From NCBI GenBank assembly GCA_905193155.1, contig CAJJNQ010000073.1, positions 1 through 6,562 of the forward strand: a stretch of DNA of 6,562 nucleotides, read 5' to 3'. Every line of letters starts with the position of its first letter. Positions within the stretch are counted from its first letter, which is position 1. Below are positions 1 through 4,862 of the stretch, in pieces. Below the pieces are notes generated by a model, which saw only the letters and a program-made list of their open reading frames with translations, was not told the origin of the DNA and ran no database searches. A program made the position numbers and the translations under genes. Source of the DNA: an uncultured Christensenella sp. Lineage in GTDB: Bacteria > Bacillota > Clostridia > Christensenellales > UBA1750.

Positions 1-6
1 TTAGTT

Positions 7-35
7 ATAGTACCACAGTCTCTTCTTCGTGTCAA
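7..35 (-). promoter_or_regulatory. Outward-facing sigma-A-type promoter for a gene left of the window
   Basis: On the minus strand, TTGACA (30-35) is followed after exactly 17 bp by TACTAT (7-12), giving a perfect -35 and a 4/6 -10 with optimal spacing. Transcription would start at about position 1 and run out of the window, so the gene it serves is not visible. It lies downstream of the trmH-family gene on the same strand, so it probably opens a new transcription unit. The strength of the -35 and the A-tracts upstream suggest a well-expressed gene. The call rests on sequence match only. Confidence 0.6.
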
Positions 36-39
36 CACC

Positions 40-95
40 TTTTTGAAAGTTTTTTGACAGAAAATAGAAAGTTTTTTGCGTTTCCGAACGTTTTT
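40..95 (-). promoter_or_regulatory. Phased A-tracts / UP-element-like region upstream of the outward promoter
   Basis: Read on the minus strand, A-runs lie at 72-77, 50-55 and 40-44, directly behind the -35 at 30-35. Two of them sit in an identical 12-base direct repeat (plus strand gaaagttttttg at 45-56 and 67-78) offset by 22 bp. The centres of the three runs are about 10.5 and 22 bp apart, that is one and two helical turns. A further run at 91-95 is not well phased. Such arrangements bend DNA and can contact the RNA polymerase alpha subunit in strong promoters. That role is inferred here. Confidence 0.4.
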
Positions 96-163
96 CTTAT
101 TTCAGCCAATACGTTCCGTCTATTTCCCGAACTTTATTGTTATCGATCGATTAACCGTCAATT

Positions 164-955
164 TCAAGTTCCGTAATGGCGTTCACGGAAGAGGTCGTAA
201 ATCAGCACACCCGCTGCGACCGAAGCGTTGAGCGACTCCGCGCCGCCGACCATCGGGAGCTTGAATCGGTGGGTCGCACACGCAGAGACTTCGGCGCTGA
301 CGCCGCGGCCTTCGCTGCCAATGACCAGCACAAGGCGCTCCGGAAGCCGCGGACGGGCATAGAAATCCTCCCCATCCAACGCAGAGACGAGAATCGGCCA
401 GCCCATTTCGCGCCGCTCTGTCAAAAAAGCCGATAGATCGGGCACGCGCAGCAGCGGAACGCGGAAAAGGCTGCCCATGGTGGCGCGGACGCCCTTGGGC
501 GAGAAGGGATCTGCGCAGCCGGGGCCGAGCACGACGCCGGCAAAGCCTGCTGCATCGCAGGTGCGGATGATGGTGCCGCAATTGCCGGGATCCTGCACGC
601 CGTCGAGCGCGGCGATGGGGCCGTCGCCCAGCGGCAGGCTGGGGATGGCAGCAGAGAGCACGACGTCCTGCGGCGTGCGGGCTTCGGAGACGTATTCGAT
701 GATGCGTCGGGTGGTGGGGTAGACCTTCGCGCCCTTATCGGTGCAAAGGCAAATCAGCTCCGCATAGTCATCCCACCTCTCCTCATCGCAGAAGAGCGTA
801 TCGACGGGCAGGCAGTGCGCGGCCTCGTAGCAGAGTTTACGCCCCTCGGCGCGCATGAGGCCGGACTCCCTGCGCGTTTTCGCATCGGAAAGTGCGCGCA
901 GAAAGCGCACCTTTTCATTAGAAGTGCTGGTCAGCGTTTCAAAGCCCGTAGGCAT
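164..955 (-). CDS. TrmH/SpoU-family RNA 2'-O-methyltransferase (YsgA-like)
   Basis: This 263-residue protein is a SPOUT-class S-adenosylmethionine-dependent methyltransferase predicted to methylate a ribose 2'-OH in rRNA or tRNA. All three family motifs are present: motif 1 at about residues 118-138 (DGVQDPGNCGTIIRT, with the Asn and Arg expected at the active site), motif 2 at 209-219 (LVIGSEGRGVS), and motif 3 at 232-255 (KLPM.....ESLNASVAAG), which forms the trefoil-knot cofactor site. Residues 10-100 match the N-terminal substrate-binding region of the family. The ATG at 955 follows AGAAGG with 8 nt spacing. It lies downstream of infC-rpmI-rplT, as does ysgA in Bacillus. It is separated from rplT by a terminator and about 340 bp, so it likely has its own promoter, but I found no convincing -35/-10 pair. 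The exact RNA target cannot be read from the sequence. Confidence 0.92.
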   Translation of the reverse strand: MPTGFETLTSTSNEKVRFLRALSDAKTRRESGLMRAEGRKLCYEAAHCLPVDTLFCDEERWDDYAELICLCTDKGAKVYPTTRRIIEYVSEARTPQDVVLSAAIPSLPLGDGPIAALDGVQDPGNCGTIIRTCDAAGFAGVVLGPGCADPFSPKGVRATMGSLFRVPLLRVPDLSAFLTERREMGWPILVSALDGEDFYARPRLPERLVLVIGSEGRGVSAEVSACATHRFKLPMVGGAESLNASVAAGVLIYDLFRERHYGT

Positions 956-1095
956 AGCGGTCGCCTTCTTTCCTGATGTTCGTGCAATGTTGTTGCGTTT
1001 TGTGATCAGTTCCCTGCGCCGGGCCTGCGGGCCCCCCGCCCCAGCCCCCGGGGTCTCCGACCGTTTCTCCGCGCATCCCGTCAGAGCGGCCGCGC

Positions 1096-1160
1096 GCCCG
1101 GCTTCGCCGGGCTGAGCGATCTGCGCTTTGCGCAGGACGCTTGCCGCCGCGCAGCGGCGG
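1096..1160. repeat. Cluster of three perfect short-loop hairpins with equal 8-nt linkers
   Basis: There are three perfect inverted repeats in a row: 1096-1112 (7-bp stem GCCCGGC, loop TTC), 1121-1135 (6-bp stem CTGCGC, loop TTT) and 1144-1160 (7-bp stem CCGCCGC, loop GCA). The linkers 1113-1120 and 1136-1143 are both exactly 8 nt. The stem sequences are unrelated to each other, so this is not a simple duplication. The cluster is not followed by a T-run on either strand, so these are not intrinsic terminators. It may be part of a mobile intergenic repeat or a structured RNA. The function is unknown. Confidence 0.5.
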
Positions 1161-1205
1161 GCGCGGCCTTTCGCCGTTCAGGGAGCCGAGTGCGAAAAGA
1201 CGCGA

Positions 1206-1284
1206 AGGCTCCCCTTGAGGGGAGCTGGCCCGGCCGTCAGGCCGGGACTGAAGGGTGGGCGGCTGAGAGCAGAGAACAACCCTT
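1206..1284. repeat. REP/MITE-like intergenic hairpin element
   Basis: The plus strand reads through two adjacent hairpins: 1207-1226 (8-bp stem GGCTCCCC with loop TTGA and one G-T pair) and 1229-1246 (7-bp stem CCCGGCC, loop GTCA). ACTGAAGGGTGG follows, whose AAGGGT (1251-1256) can pair with ACCCTT (1279-1284). The GGCTCCCCTTGAGGGGAGCT block followed by a variable GC stem and ACTGA resembles a dispersed intergenic repeat that I recall from genomes of gut Clostridia such as Oscillospiraceae. That recognition is from memory and was not searched. An upstream GGGAGCC (1181-1187) could compete for the same GGCTCCC arm. No coding capacity is seen. Confidence 0.5.
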
Positions 1285-1298
1285 TCTCACAGCGATTC

Positions 1299-1336
1299 AA
1301 AAAAAGATCGTCCGCATCGGATGACGACGGACGATC
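1299..1336 (-). terminator. Intrinsic terminator of the infC-rpmI-rplT operon
   Basis: On the minus strand, starting 18 nt after the rplT stop codon, a perfect 9-bp stem GATCGTCCG / CGGACGATC (1328-1336 with 1306-1314) encloses a 13-nt loop. It is followed immediately by seven Ts (1305-1299). This is a textbook Rho-independent terminator and separates the ribosomal operon from the trmH-family gene downstream. Confidence 0.93.
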
Positions 1337-1354
1337 CTGTGAAGAAACCATGCT

Positions 1355-1711
1355 TTACGCGATCTTTTCCTTCGCGACATCGACGATCTTTTCGAAAGCC
1401 TTGGGGTCGTTGATGGCGAGCTCGGAGAGGATCTTGCGGTTGACCTCGACGCCGGCGAGCTTGAGGCCGTTGATGAAGCGGCTGTAGCTCAGGCCGTAAG
1501 GACGAACCGCCGCGTTGATACGAGCGATCCACAGCTTGCGGAAATCGCGCTTACGCAGACGGCGGCCAACATAGGCATAGCGCAGGGAGCGCATGACCTG
1601 TTCGTTGGCGGCATGATACTGCTTGGACTTCGCACCGAAGTAGCCCTTGGCAAGTTTGAAAACCTTCCTGCGGCTCTTCTTGGCATTGACTGCGCCTTTA
1701 ATTCTGGCCAT
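1355..1711 (-). CDS. rplT: Large ribosomal subunit protein bL20
   Basis: This is ribosomal protein bL20, 118 residues, the normal family length. It binds 23S rRNA early in 50S assembly and in Firmicutes also represses its own operon by binding the infC leader RNA. The N-terminus MARIKGAVNAKKSRRKVFKLAKGYFG (by position, residues 1-26) is the characteristic basic rRNA-binding extension. The region around residues 40-75 (RSLRYAYVGRRLRKRDFRKLWIARINAA, in part) is the conserved globular domain. The ATG at 1711 is preceded by GGAGG with 10 nt spacing. The gene starts 39 bp after the rpmI stop and is the last gene of the operon, followed by a strong terminator. Confidence 0.98.
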   Translation of the reverse strand: MARIKGAVNAKKSRRKVFKLAKGYFGAKSKQYHAANEQVMRSLRYAYVGRRLRKRDFRKLWIARINAAVRPYGLSYSRFINGLKLAGVEVNRKILSELAINDPKAFEKIVDVAKEKIA

Positions 1712-1750
1712 TTGGGGTTTGCCTCCTTTGATTTACCACAACAGGTTTTC

Positions 1751-1948
1751 TTACTTGTAGGGGATAAGCTTCTTGATGGTGTTGCCCTCCGTCGTGGTGG
1801 TGTAACCGGTCTGACGGAGCTGGCGCTTGCGCTTGGTGCTCTTCTTGGTGAGGATATGGCCCTTGAAGGCCTTCTGATGCTTGACCAGTCCATTTTTCGT
1901 CACCGCAAAGCGCTTTGCCGCGCCCTTATGCGTTTTCTGCTTAGGCAT
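1751..1948 (-). CDS. rpmI: Large ribosomal subunit protein bL35
   Basis: This is ribosomal protein bL35, 65 residues, the usual length. It is a small, very basic component of the 50S subunit. The start MPKQKTHKGAAKRFAVTKNG and the later KRKRQLRQTGY are typical of the family. The ATG at 1948 has an AGGAGG site 9 nt upstream. It lies between infC (40 bp upstream) and rplT (39 bp downstream), the invariant order of this operon in bacteria. Expression is expected to follow the infC leader and promoter; no separate promoter was seen in the short gaps. Confidence 0.98.
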   Translation of the reverse strand: MPKQKTHKGAAKRFAVTKNGLVKHQKAFKGHILTKKSTKRKRQLRQTGYTTTTEGNTIKKLIPYK

Positions 1949-1988
1949 GGATAAGATCCTCCTCTCTTAGGGGAAATTTTTATGAGAA

Positions 1989-2504
1989 TTACTTGTCCTG
2001 CTTGGGAGAGAGCATCATGGTCATGGTGCGTCCCTCGGTGGAGGGCTTGCGATCCATCACGGCATAATCCTTGACTCTCGAGTAGAACTCGTTCATCACA
2101 CCGAGACCAACGTCGGAATGGGTAATCATGCGGCCGCGGAAGCGGATGGAGACCTTGACCTTGTCGCCGCTCTGAAGGAACTTGATGCAGTCGCGCACGC
2201 GCACCTGCATGTCGTGCTCCTCGATGGTGGGCGAAAGCTGGACTCCCTTGACAGAGATGACCTTCTGGTTCTTCCGCGCTTCTTTTTCTCTCTTGGCCTG
2301 CTCGAAGCGGTACTTGCCGTAGTCCATCAGCTTGCAGACCGGCGGCTTTGCCGTGGGAGCGATCTTGACCAGGTCAAGCTCCTTCTCCTCCGCCATTTCC
2401 AGCGCCTGCTTGGTCGGCATGATGCCGAGCTGCTCGCCGTCCTGACCGATCAGGCGGATCTCCTTGTCGCGGATTTCTTCATTGATCATCATGTCCATAT
2501 TGAT
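1989..2504 (-). CDS. infC: Translation initiation factor IF-3 (probable ATC start)
   Basis: IF-3 binds the 30S subunit, prevents premature 50S joining and proofreads the start codon-fMet-tRNA pairing. The N-domain carries INEEIRDKEIRLIG and DGEQLG, the linker contains the IF-3 signature KLMDYGKYRFEQ, and the C-domain contains LSPTIEEHD and the conserved KVSIRFRGRMITH. The first ATG (2498) gives 169 residues, but it lies 15 nt from the strong GGAGG (2514-2518), which is too far. An in-frame ATC at 2502-2504, two codons upstream, lies 9 nt from GGAGG and would give 171 residues. IF-3 genes are known for AUU/AUC starts that allow the factor to repress its own synthesis, so I place the start at 2504. 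The ATG at 2498 remains the alternative. It is first in the operon with rpmI and rplT. Confidence 0.95.
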   Translation of the reverse strand: MNMDMMINEEIRDKEIRLIGQDGEQLGIMPTKQALEMAEEKELDLVKIAPTAKPPVCKLMDYGKYRFEQAKREKEARKNQKVISVKGVQLSPTIEEHDMQVRVRDCIKFLQSGDKVKVSIRFRGRMITHSDVGLGVMNEFYSRVKDYAVMDRKPSTEGRTMTMMLSPKQDK

Positions 2505-2679
2505 TCCGACGCACCTCCGTAAAGATTGGTAGCTTTTTATATTCCCGCAGACAAAATGAAAGCGGGTTGGACAGAATCCACCCGCTTTGAAAGCCTACTG
2601 CGTATGCTGCATGTGCTTGCATTTTCGAACCCGGCTGCATGGCGGCGCGGGTGAGAAGCGGGCGCTTCTTCTTCAACAT
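2505..2679 (-). ncRNA. Structured 5' leader of infC-rpmI-rplT (candidate L20 leader)
   Basis: The predicted transcript starts near 2677-2679, leaving about 175 nt before the infC start. In RNA order it holds a hairpin at 2669-2654 (stem AGAAGCG/CGCTTCT), a stem ACCCG/CGGGT around 2653-2629, two copies of CATGCAGC (in about 2642-2634 and 2615-2608), then the attenuator-like hairpin and the ribosome binding site. In Firmicutes this operon is controlled by bL20 binding to such a leader and causing premature termination. The position, length and terminator-like hairpin fit that model. I did not match it base by base to the known L20 leader, so the class is inferred from context. Confidence 0.65.
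2544..2588 (-). promoter_or_regulatory. Attenuator-like hairpin with a competing downstream arm
   Basis: In the leader RNA, AAAGCGGGT (2588-2580) pairs with ACCCGCTTT (2567-2559), with GGA/TCC extending the stem around a small loop. CATTTTGTC follows, an imperfect T-run expected of a moderate terminator. The 3' arm's CCCGC can instead pair with GCGGG just downstream (2548-2544). The two pairings exclude each other, so the arrangement could act as a switch between termination and read-through, presumably set by bL20. The pairings are visible in the sequence; the switching is inference. Confidence 0.55.
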
Positions 2680-2683
2680 TGTG

Positions 2684-2712
2684 ATTATAGCACCGCCCGC
2701 CCCGTCTGTCAA
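2684..2712 (-). promoter_or_regulatory. Perfect consensus promoter of the infC operon
   Basis: On the minus strand, TTGACA (2707-2712) and TATAAT (2684-2689) are separated by exactly 17 bp, matching the vegetative sigma-factor consensus at every position. The spacer is very GC-rich (15 of 17 bases). The -35 begins 10 bp past the nif3 stop codon, so the translation operon starts independently of the trmK-nif3 genes, with no terminator seen between them. Confidence 0.93.
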
Positions 2713-2721
2713 GTCCGTTTT

Positions 2722-3459
2722 TCAAAGATTCCGCTCGTCATAAATCCTCACGGGCACGGAGAGCTTTTCCCGCAGCCGCTGCGCCAGCGGTTCCAGCACG
2801 GGGCTTTCGCTTTCGCCGTGGCCCAGCAGCAGCACGCTCATCCCCAGCCCCTGCGCCTCGATGCGCTCGTTGTGCTTCATTTCGCCCGTGATGAACAGCT
2901 CCGCGCCCAGCGCCGCCGCCTGCGCGGCAAACTCACCGCCCGCGCCGCAGGACACCGCCGCGCGCGAGATCCACCGGTCCGTCTTGCCGTAGAACACGGC
3001 CTGCGGGCTGATGGTCTTTCTCACCCGATCGAGCATCTCGCCCGCTTTGCGCGGCGAAAGGTCGCACAGGCGCAGGTAGTCCTCCGGCCGCTCGCTGCCG
3101 TAAAAGCCCAGCGCGCGCACCAGGCAGTCGTTGACGCCGCCCTCGGCCTTGTCCAGATTGGTATGCGCGGCAAAGAGCGCGCGGTTTTCGCGGAGGAGCC
3201 GGGAGAGCACCGCGCCCTCGTAGCCGTCCTGCCGCAGGGATTTGACGCCGTGGAACATCAGCGGGTGGTGCGACAAAATGAGGTTCGCGCCGCATTGCTC
3301 CGCTGCGTCCAACGCTGCGTGCGTCGCATCCACGCACACCAGCACGCCGTTTAGCTCCGTCTCGGGATCGCCCGTCAGCAATCCGGGGTTGTCCCACGGC
3401 TCCGCCATCTCCTGCGGCGCGATGCCCTCCATGACCTGCATAAATTCCGCGATGTTCAT
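2722..3459 (-). CDS. Nif3-like dinuclear metal-binding protein (YqfO/YbgI family, short form)
   Basis: This 245-residue Nif3/DUF34-family protein is often labelled GTP cyclohydrolase 1 type 2 homolog, although its cellular reaction is not settled. The expected metal ligands are all visible: ILSHHPL with His64 and His65, AHTNLD with Asp103, and GHGESE with His214 and Glu218. WDNPGLL near residue 22 and ITGEMKH near residue 190 are further family motifs. It lacks the inserted PII-like domain that makes the Bacillus YqfO about 370 residues long, and so resembles the short E. coli YbgI form. The start is fixed by the ATGA overlap with trmK, whose stop codon shares bases with this ATG, and by a GAGGAGGGAAAG-type site just upstream inside trmK. 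The frame stays open far upstream, to about 4281, but that part overlaps trmK and has no family similarity. Confidence 0.93.
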   Translation of the reverse strand: MNIAEFMQVMEGIAPQEMAEPWDNPGLLTGDPETELNGVLVCVDATHAALDAAEQCGANLILSHHPLMFHGVKSLRQDGYEGAVLSRLLRENRALFAAHTNLDKAEGGVNDCLVRALGFYGSERPEDYLRLCDLSPRKAGEMLDRVRKTISPQAVFYGKTDRWISRAAVSCGAGGEFAAQAAALGAELFITGEMKHNERIEAQGLGMSVLLLGHGESESPVLEPLAQRLREKLSVPVRIYDERNL

Positions 3460-4133
3460 TTCTTTCCCTCCTCGATGGCGCGCCGCACGAAGGCGACGCG
3501 CTGTTCCGCTTCCCTCAGGCGCGCTGCGTTCCGGCCGGTGCGCAGTCCCTCCAGCGCGCGCGTCTCCACGCCCAGCCGCCAGGCAAGGTAGTCCTCCGTC
3601 CCCGCCGGGCGGTCGCACAGCAGCGCCGGGCCGATATAGGCTTCGTATTCGCTCATAGGCCGTTCGCCCTGCCCCGGCTCGGCGCGCAGCACGAGATAGA
3701 ACCGCCCCGCCGCGCGCACGGGCATCTCCTGCACAACGTGCATCCCGATGCGTTCCAAATGCCGCCGCAGCAGCGGGGTTTCGACGTTGGCCTGCGCCAC
3801 CAGCGGGCAGGGCAGCGCGCGCTCCACGATGTGGATCACCGTCCGCGCGCCCATGCCGCACACCGCCACCGCGTCCTGTGCTGTGGGAAACAGGCCGCGC
3901 AGCCCGTCCGCGACGACGAGCTGCGTTCTCTCCTGCAAGCCCTCTTTTTCGATGGTCTCCCGCGCGCGGTTCAGCGCATCGTCGCTGATGTCGCAGAGCA
4001 CCGCGCGCCGGCACGCCCCGCTTTGCAGCAGATGCGTACCGAGAAAGCCGTGGTTGCTGCCCACGTCGTAAAACACCGCGCACTCGCCCGCCAGCTCCGC
4101 CGCGGCGGAAAGTCGTTCGTCCAGTTGGATCAT
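3456..4133 (-). CDS. trmK: tRNA (adenine(22)-N1)-methyltransferase TrmK
   Basis: TrmK (YqfN) is a class I Rossmann-fold methyltransferase that makes m1A22 in the D-loop of bacterial tRNAs using S-adenosylmethionine. From the ATG at 4133 the protein has 225 residues. Visible motifs are the cofactor-binding DVGSNHGFLG (about 23-32), the acidic CDIS (47-50), ADGL (75-78), the CGMGA loop (92-96, usually AGMGG in the family) and QANVETPLLRRHL (114-126). A helical C-terminal arm follows. The chosen start begins MIQLDERLSAAAELA, matching the family N-terminus. The frame stays open to a TTG at 4181 and an ATG at 4172, but those lie inside the divergent promoter and add non-conserved residues. A weak AGAAGGGCGG site precedes 4133. 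It overlaps the nif3-family gene by 4 bp, so the two are translationally coupled, a widespread Firmicutes pairing. In many relatives rpoD lies upstream; here it does not. Confidence 0.9.
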   Translation of the reverse strand: MIQLDERLSAAAELAGECAVFYDVGSNHGFLGTHLLQSGACRRAVLCDISDDALNRARETIEKEGLQERTQLVVADGLRGLFPTAQDAVAVCGMGARTVIHIVERALPCPLVAQANVETPLLRRHLERIGMHVVQEMPVRAAGRFYLVLRAEPGQGERPMSEYEAYIGPALLCDRPAGTEDYLAWRLGVETRALEGLRTGRNAARLREAEQRVAFVRRAIEEGKK

Positions 4134-4174
4134 GGCGCGTTTCCGCCCTTCTTTTTGATTTCCGTGATTCATAA

Positions 4175-4203
4175 TTGACAAAATCTTTTTCCCACTGTAA
4201 AAT
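4175..4203 (+). promoter_or_regulatory. Promoter of the exported-protein gene
   Basis: TTGACA (4175-4180), a 17-bp spacer and TAAAAT (4198-4203) form a near-perfect vegetative promoter (6/6 and 5/6). Transcription should start near 4210 and give a leader of about 40 nt with AAAGGAGAGG ahead of the ATG at 4250. The element overlaps the potential upstream starts of the divergent trmK gene, which argues for the internal ATG at 4133 as the true trmK start. Only a weak candidate promoter faces the other way (TTTACA at 4196-4201, 19 bp, AATTAT), so trmK's own promoter is unresolved. Confidence 0.85.
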
Positions 4204-4249
4204 AAAGATGCAAAGCTTCAATTTCATAAGCAAAGGAGAGGATTCTTTG

Positions 4250-4861
4250 ATGTCAAAGCGCATGGTCTTGCTGCTTCTCATCCTTTACTTGCTGTTTTTT
4301 GCGCTGCCGATTCGCGCCGCATCTTCCAAGCCGGAGGTCATGCTTCTGCCGGAGACGGAATCTATCCCCTGCGTAGAATTGCTGAGCATCCTGCGCGACC
4401 ATCCGAACGCGCGCCGCGTCACGGTTTATTTCGCCCAAAACTGCCCCGCCGCCCCGGTCGTGCGCGGAAAATACGCTTCCTTTACGACAGCGCAGTCCGA
4501 CGTTTATCTGCGCAGCGATTTTGTGCTCTCGCTGGCGCGCGGTCAGAGCGGTACGCCGGGGGAAGCGCTGACCTTTCCCTATGACACTGAAATCGAGGGG
4601 GATTTCGCCCCTTCCGCAGCAAAGCTCGGTCTGCGAAGCAGTGCCGGCGCGATATTGCCCGAAGATTTTGTCCTCTCCGGCCCCGCCGAGGATTCCCTCT
4701 GCAACAGCCGCAGCTACTATATCCAGTGGCGCGGCAGAACAGGCTGCTGGCGGGACTACTTCGTCTACGACGCAAATCCCGCGCGGCAGGGCTGGGTCAG
4801 CGGCCGCTTTGTTGAGCCGACGCGCTGGATTTTTTACAGCATCGACGAGCGCGTGGACTGA
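4250..4861 (+). CDS. Uncharacterised exported protein with signal peptide
   Basis: I do not recognise this 203-residue protein. It opens with a classical Sec signal peptide: a short positive stretch (MSKR), a hydrophobic core of about 15 residues (VLLLLILYLLFFALP), then IRA-ASS with cleavage likely near residue 23 or 24. No lipobox cysteine is present and there is no other membrane segment, so it is probably secreted or cell-wall associated. The mature part has four cysteines (41, 65, 151, 166), enough for two disulfides. The C-terminal YYIQWRGRTGCWRDYF and GWVSGRFVEP (about 157-190) look like the end of a bacterial SH3b-type wall-binding domain; this is a weak, inferred resemblance. The ATG at 4250 is chosen because AAAGGAGAGG precedes it and the signal peptide begins there, although the frame is open from 4175. 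It has its own promoter, is divergent from trmK and is convergent with the hydrolase one base away. Confidence 0.85.
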   Translation: MSKRMVLLLLILYLLFFALPIRAASSKPEVMLLPETESIPCVELLSILRDHPNARRVTVYFAQNCPAAPVVRGKYASFTTAQSDVYLRSDFVLSLARGQSGTPGEALTFPYDTEIEGDFAPSAAKLGLRSSAGAILPEDFVLSGPAEDSLCNSRSYYIQWRGRTGCWRDYFVYDANPARQGWVSGRFVEPTRWIFYSIDERVD

Positions 4862-4862
4862 T

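Larger units (their letters stand above)
956..1298. other. GC-rich intergenic gap filled with hairpin repeats
   Basis: No credible gene lies here. Open frames crossing it have no ribosome binding site and consist of arginine-, alanine- and proline-rich translation of GC-rich palindromes. The 40 bp next to the trmH-family start hold its ribosome binding site (AGAAGG, 8 nt before ATG). The rest, about 1015-1285, contains a three-hairpin cluster and a REP/MITE-like element, both listed separately. Its base composition is much richer in G+C than the AT-rich gap at 1-163, which suggests a repeat inserted between two conserved transcription units. Confidence 0.7.

Noticed and set aside
1206..1226. 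The GGCTCCCC hairpin as an intrinsic terminator
   Set aside because: Neither strand has a T-run directly after the stem, and a strong terminator already exists at 1299-1336.
2587..3354. Long plus-strand open frame antisense to the Nif3 gene, and similar antisense frames at 5097-5534 and 5550-6335
   Set aside because: High GC content keeps antisense frames open. They have histidine/arginine/alanine-rich translations, no ribosome binding sites and no recognisable domains.
4134..4181. TrmK starting at the upstream TTG (4181) or ATG (4172)
   Set aside because: The additional residues are not family-like and the region is occupied by the divergent promoter. The internal ATG at 4133 begins at the conserved N-terminus.
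3460..4281. N-terminal extension of the Nif3 open frame to 519 residues
   Set aside because: The extension lies in another frame across trmK, is arginine/glycine/alanine-rich and has no family similarity. The ATGA overlap with trmK defines the real start at 3459.
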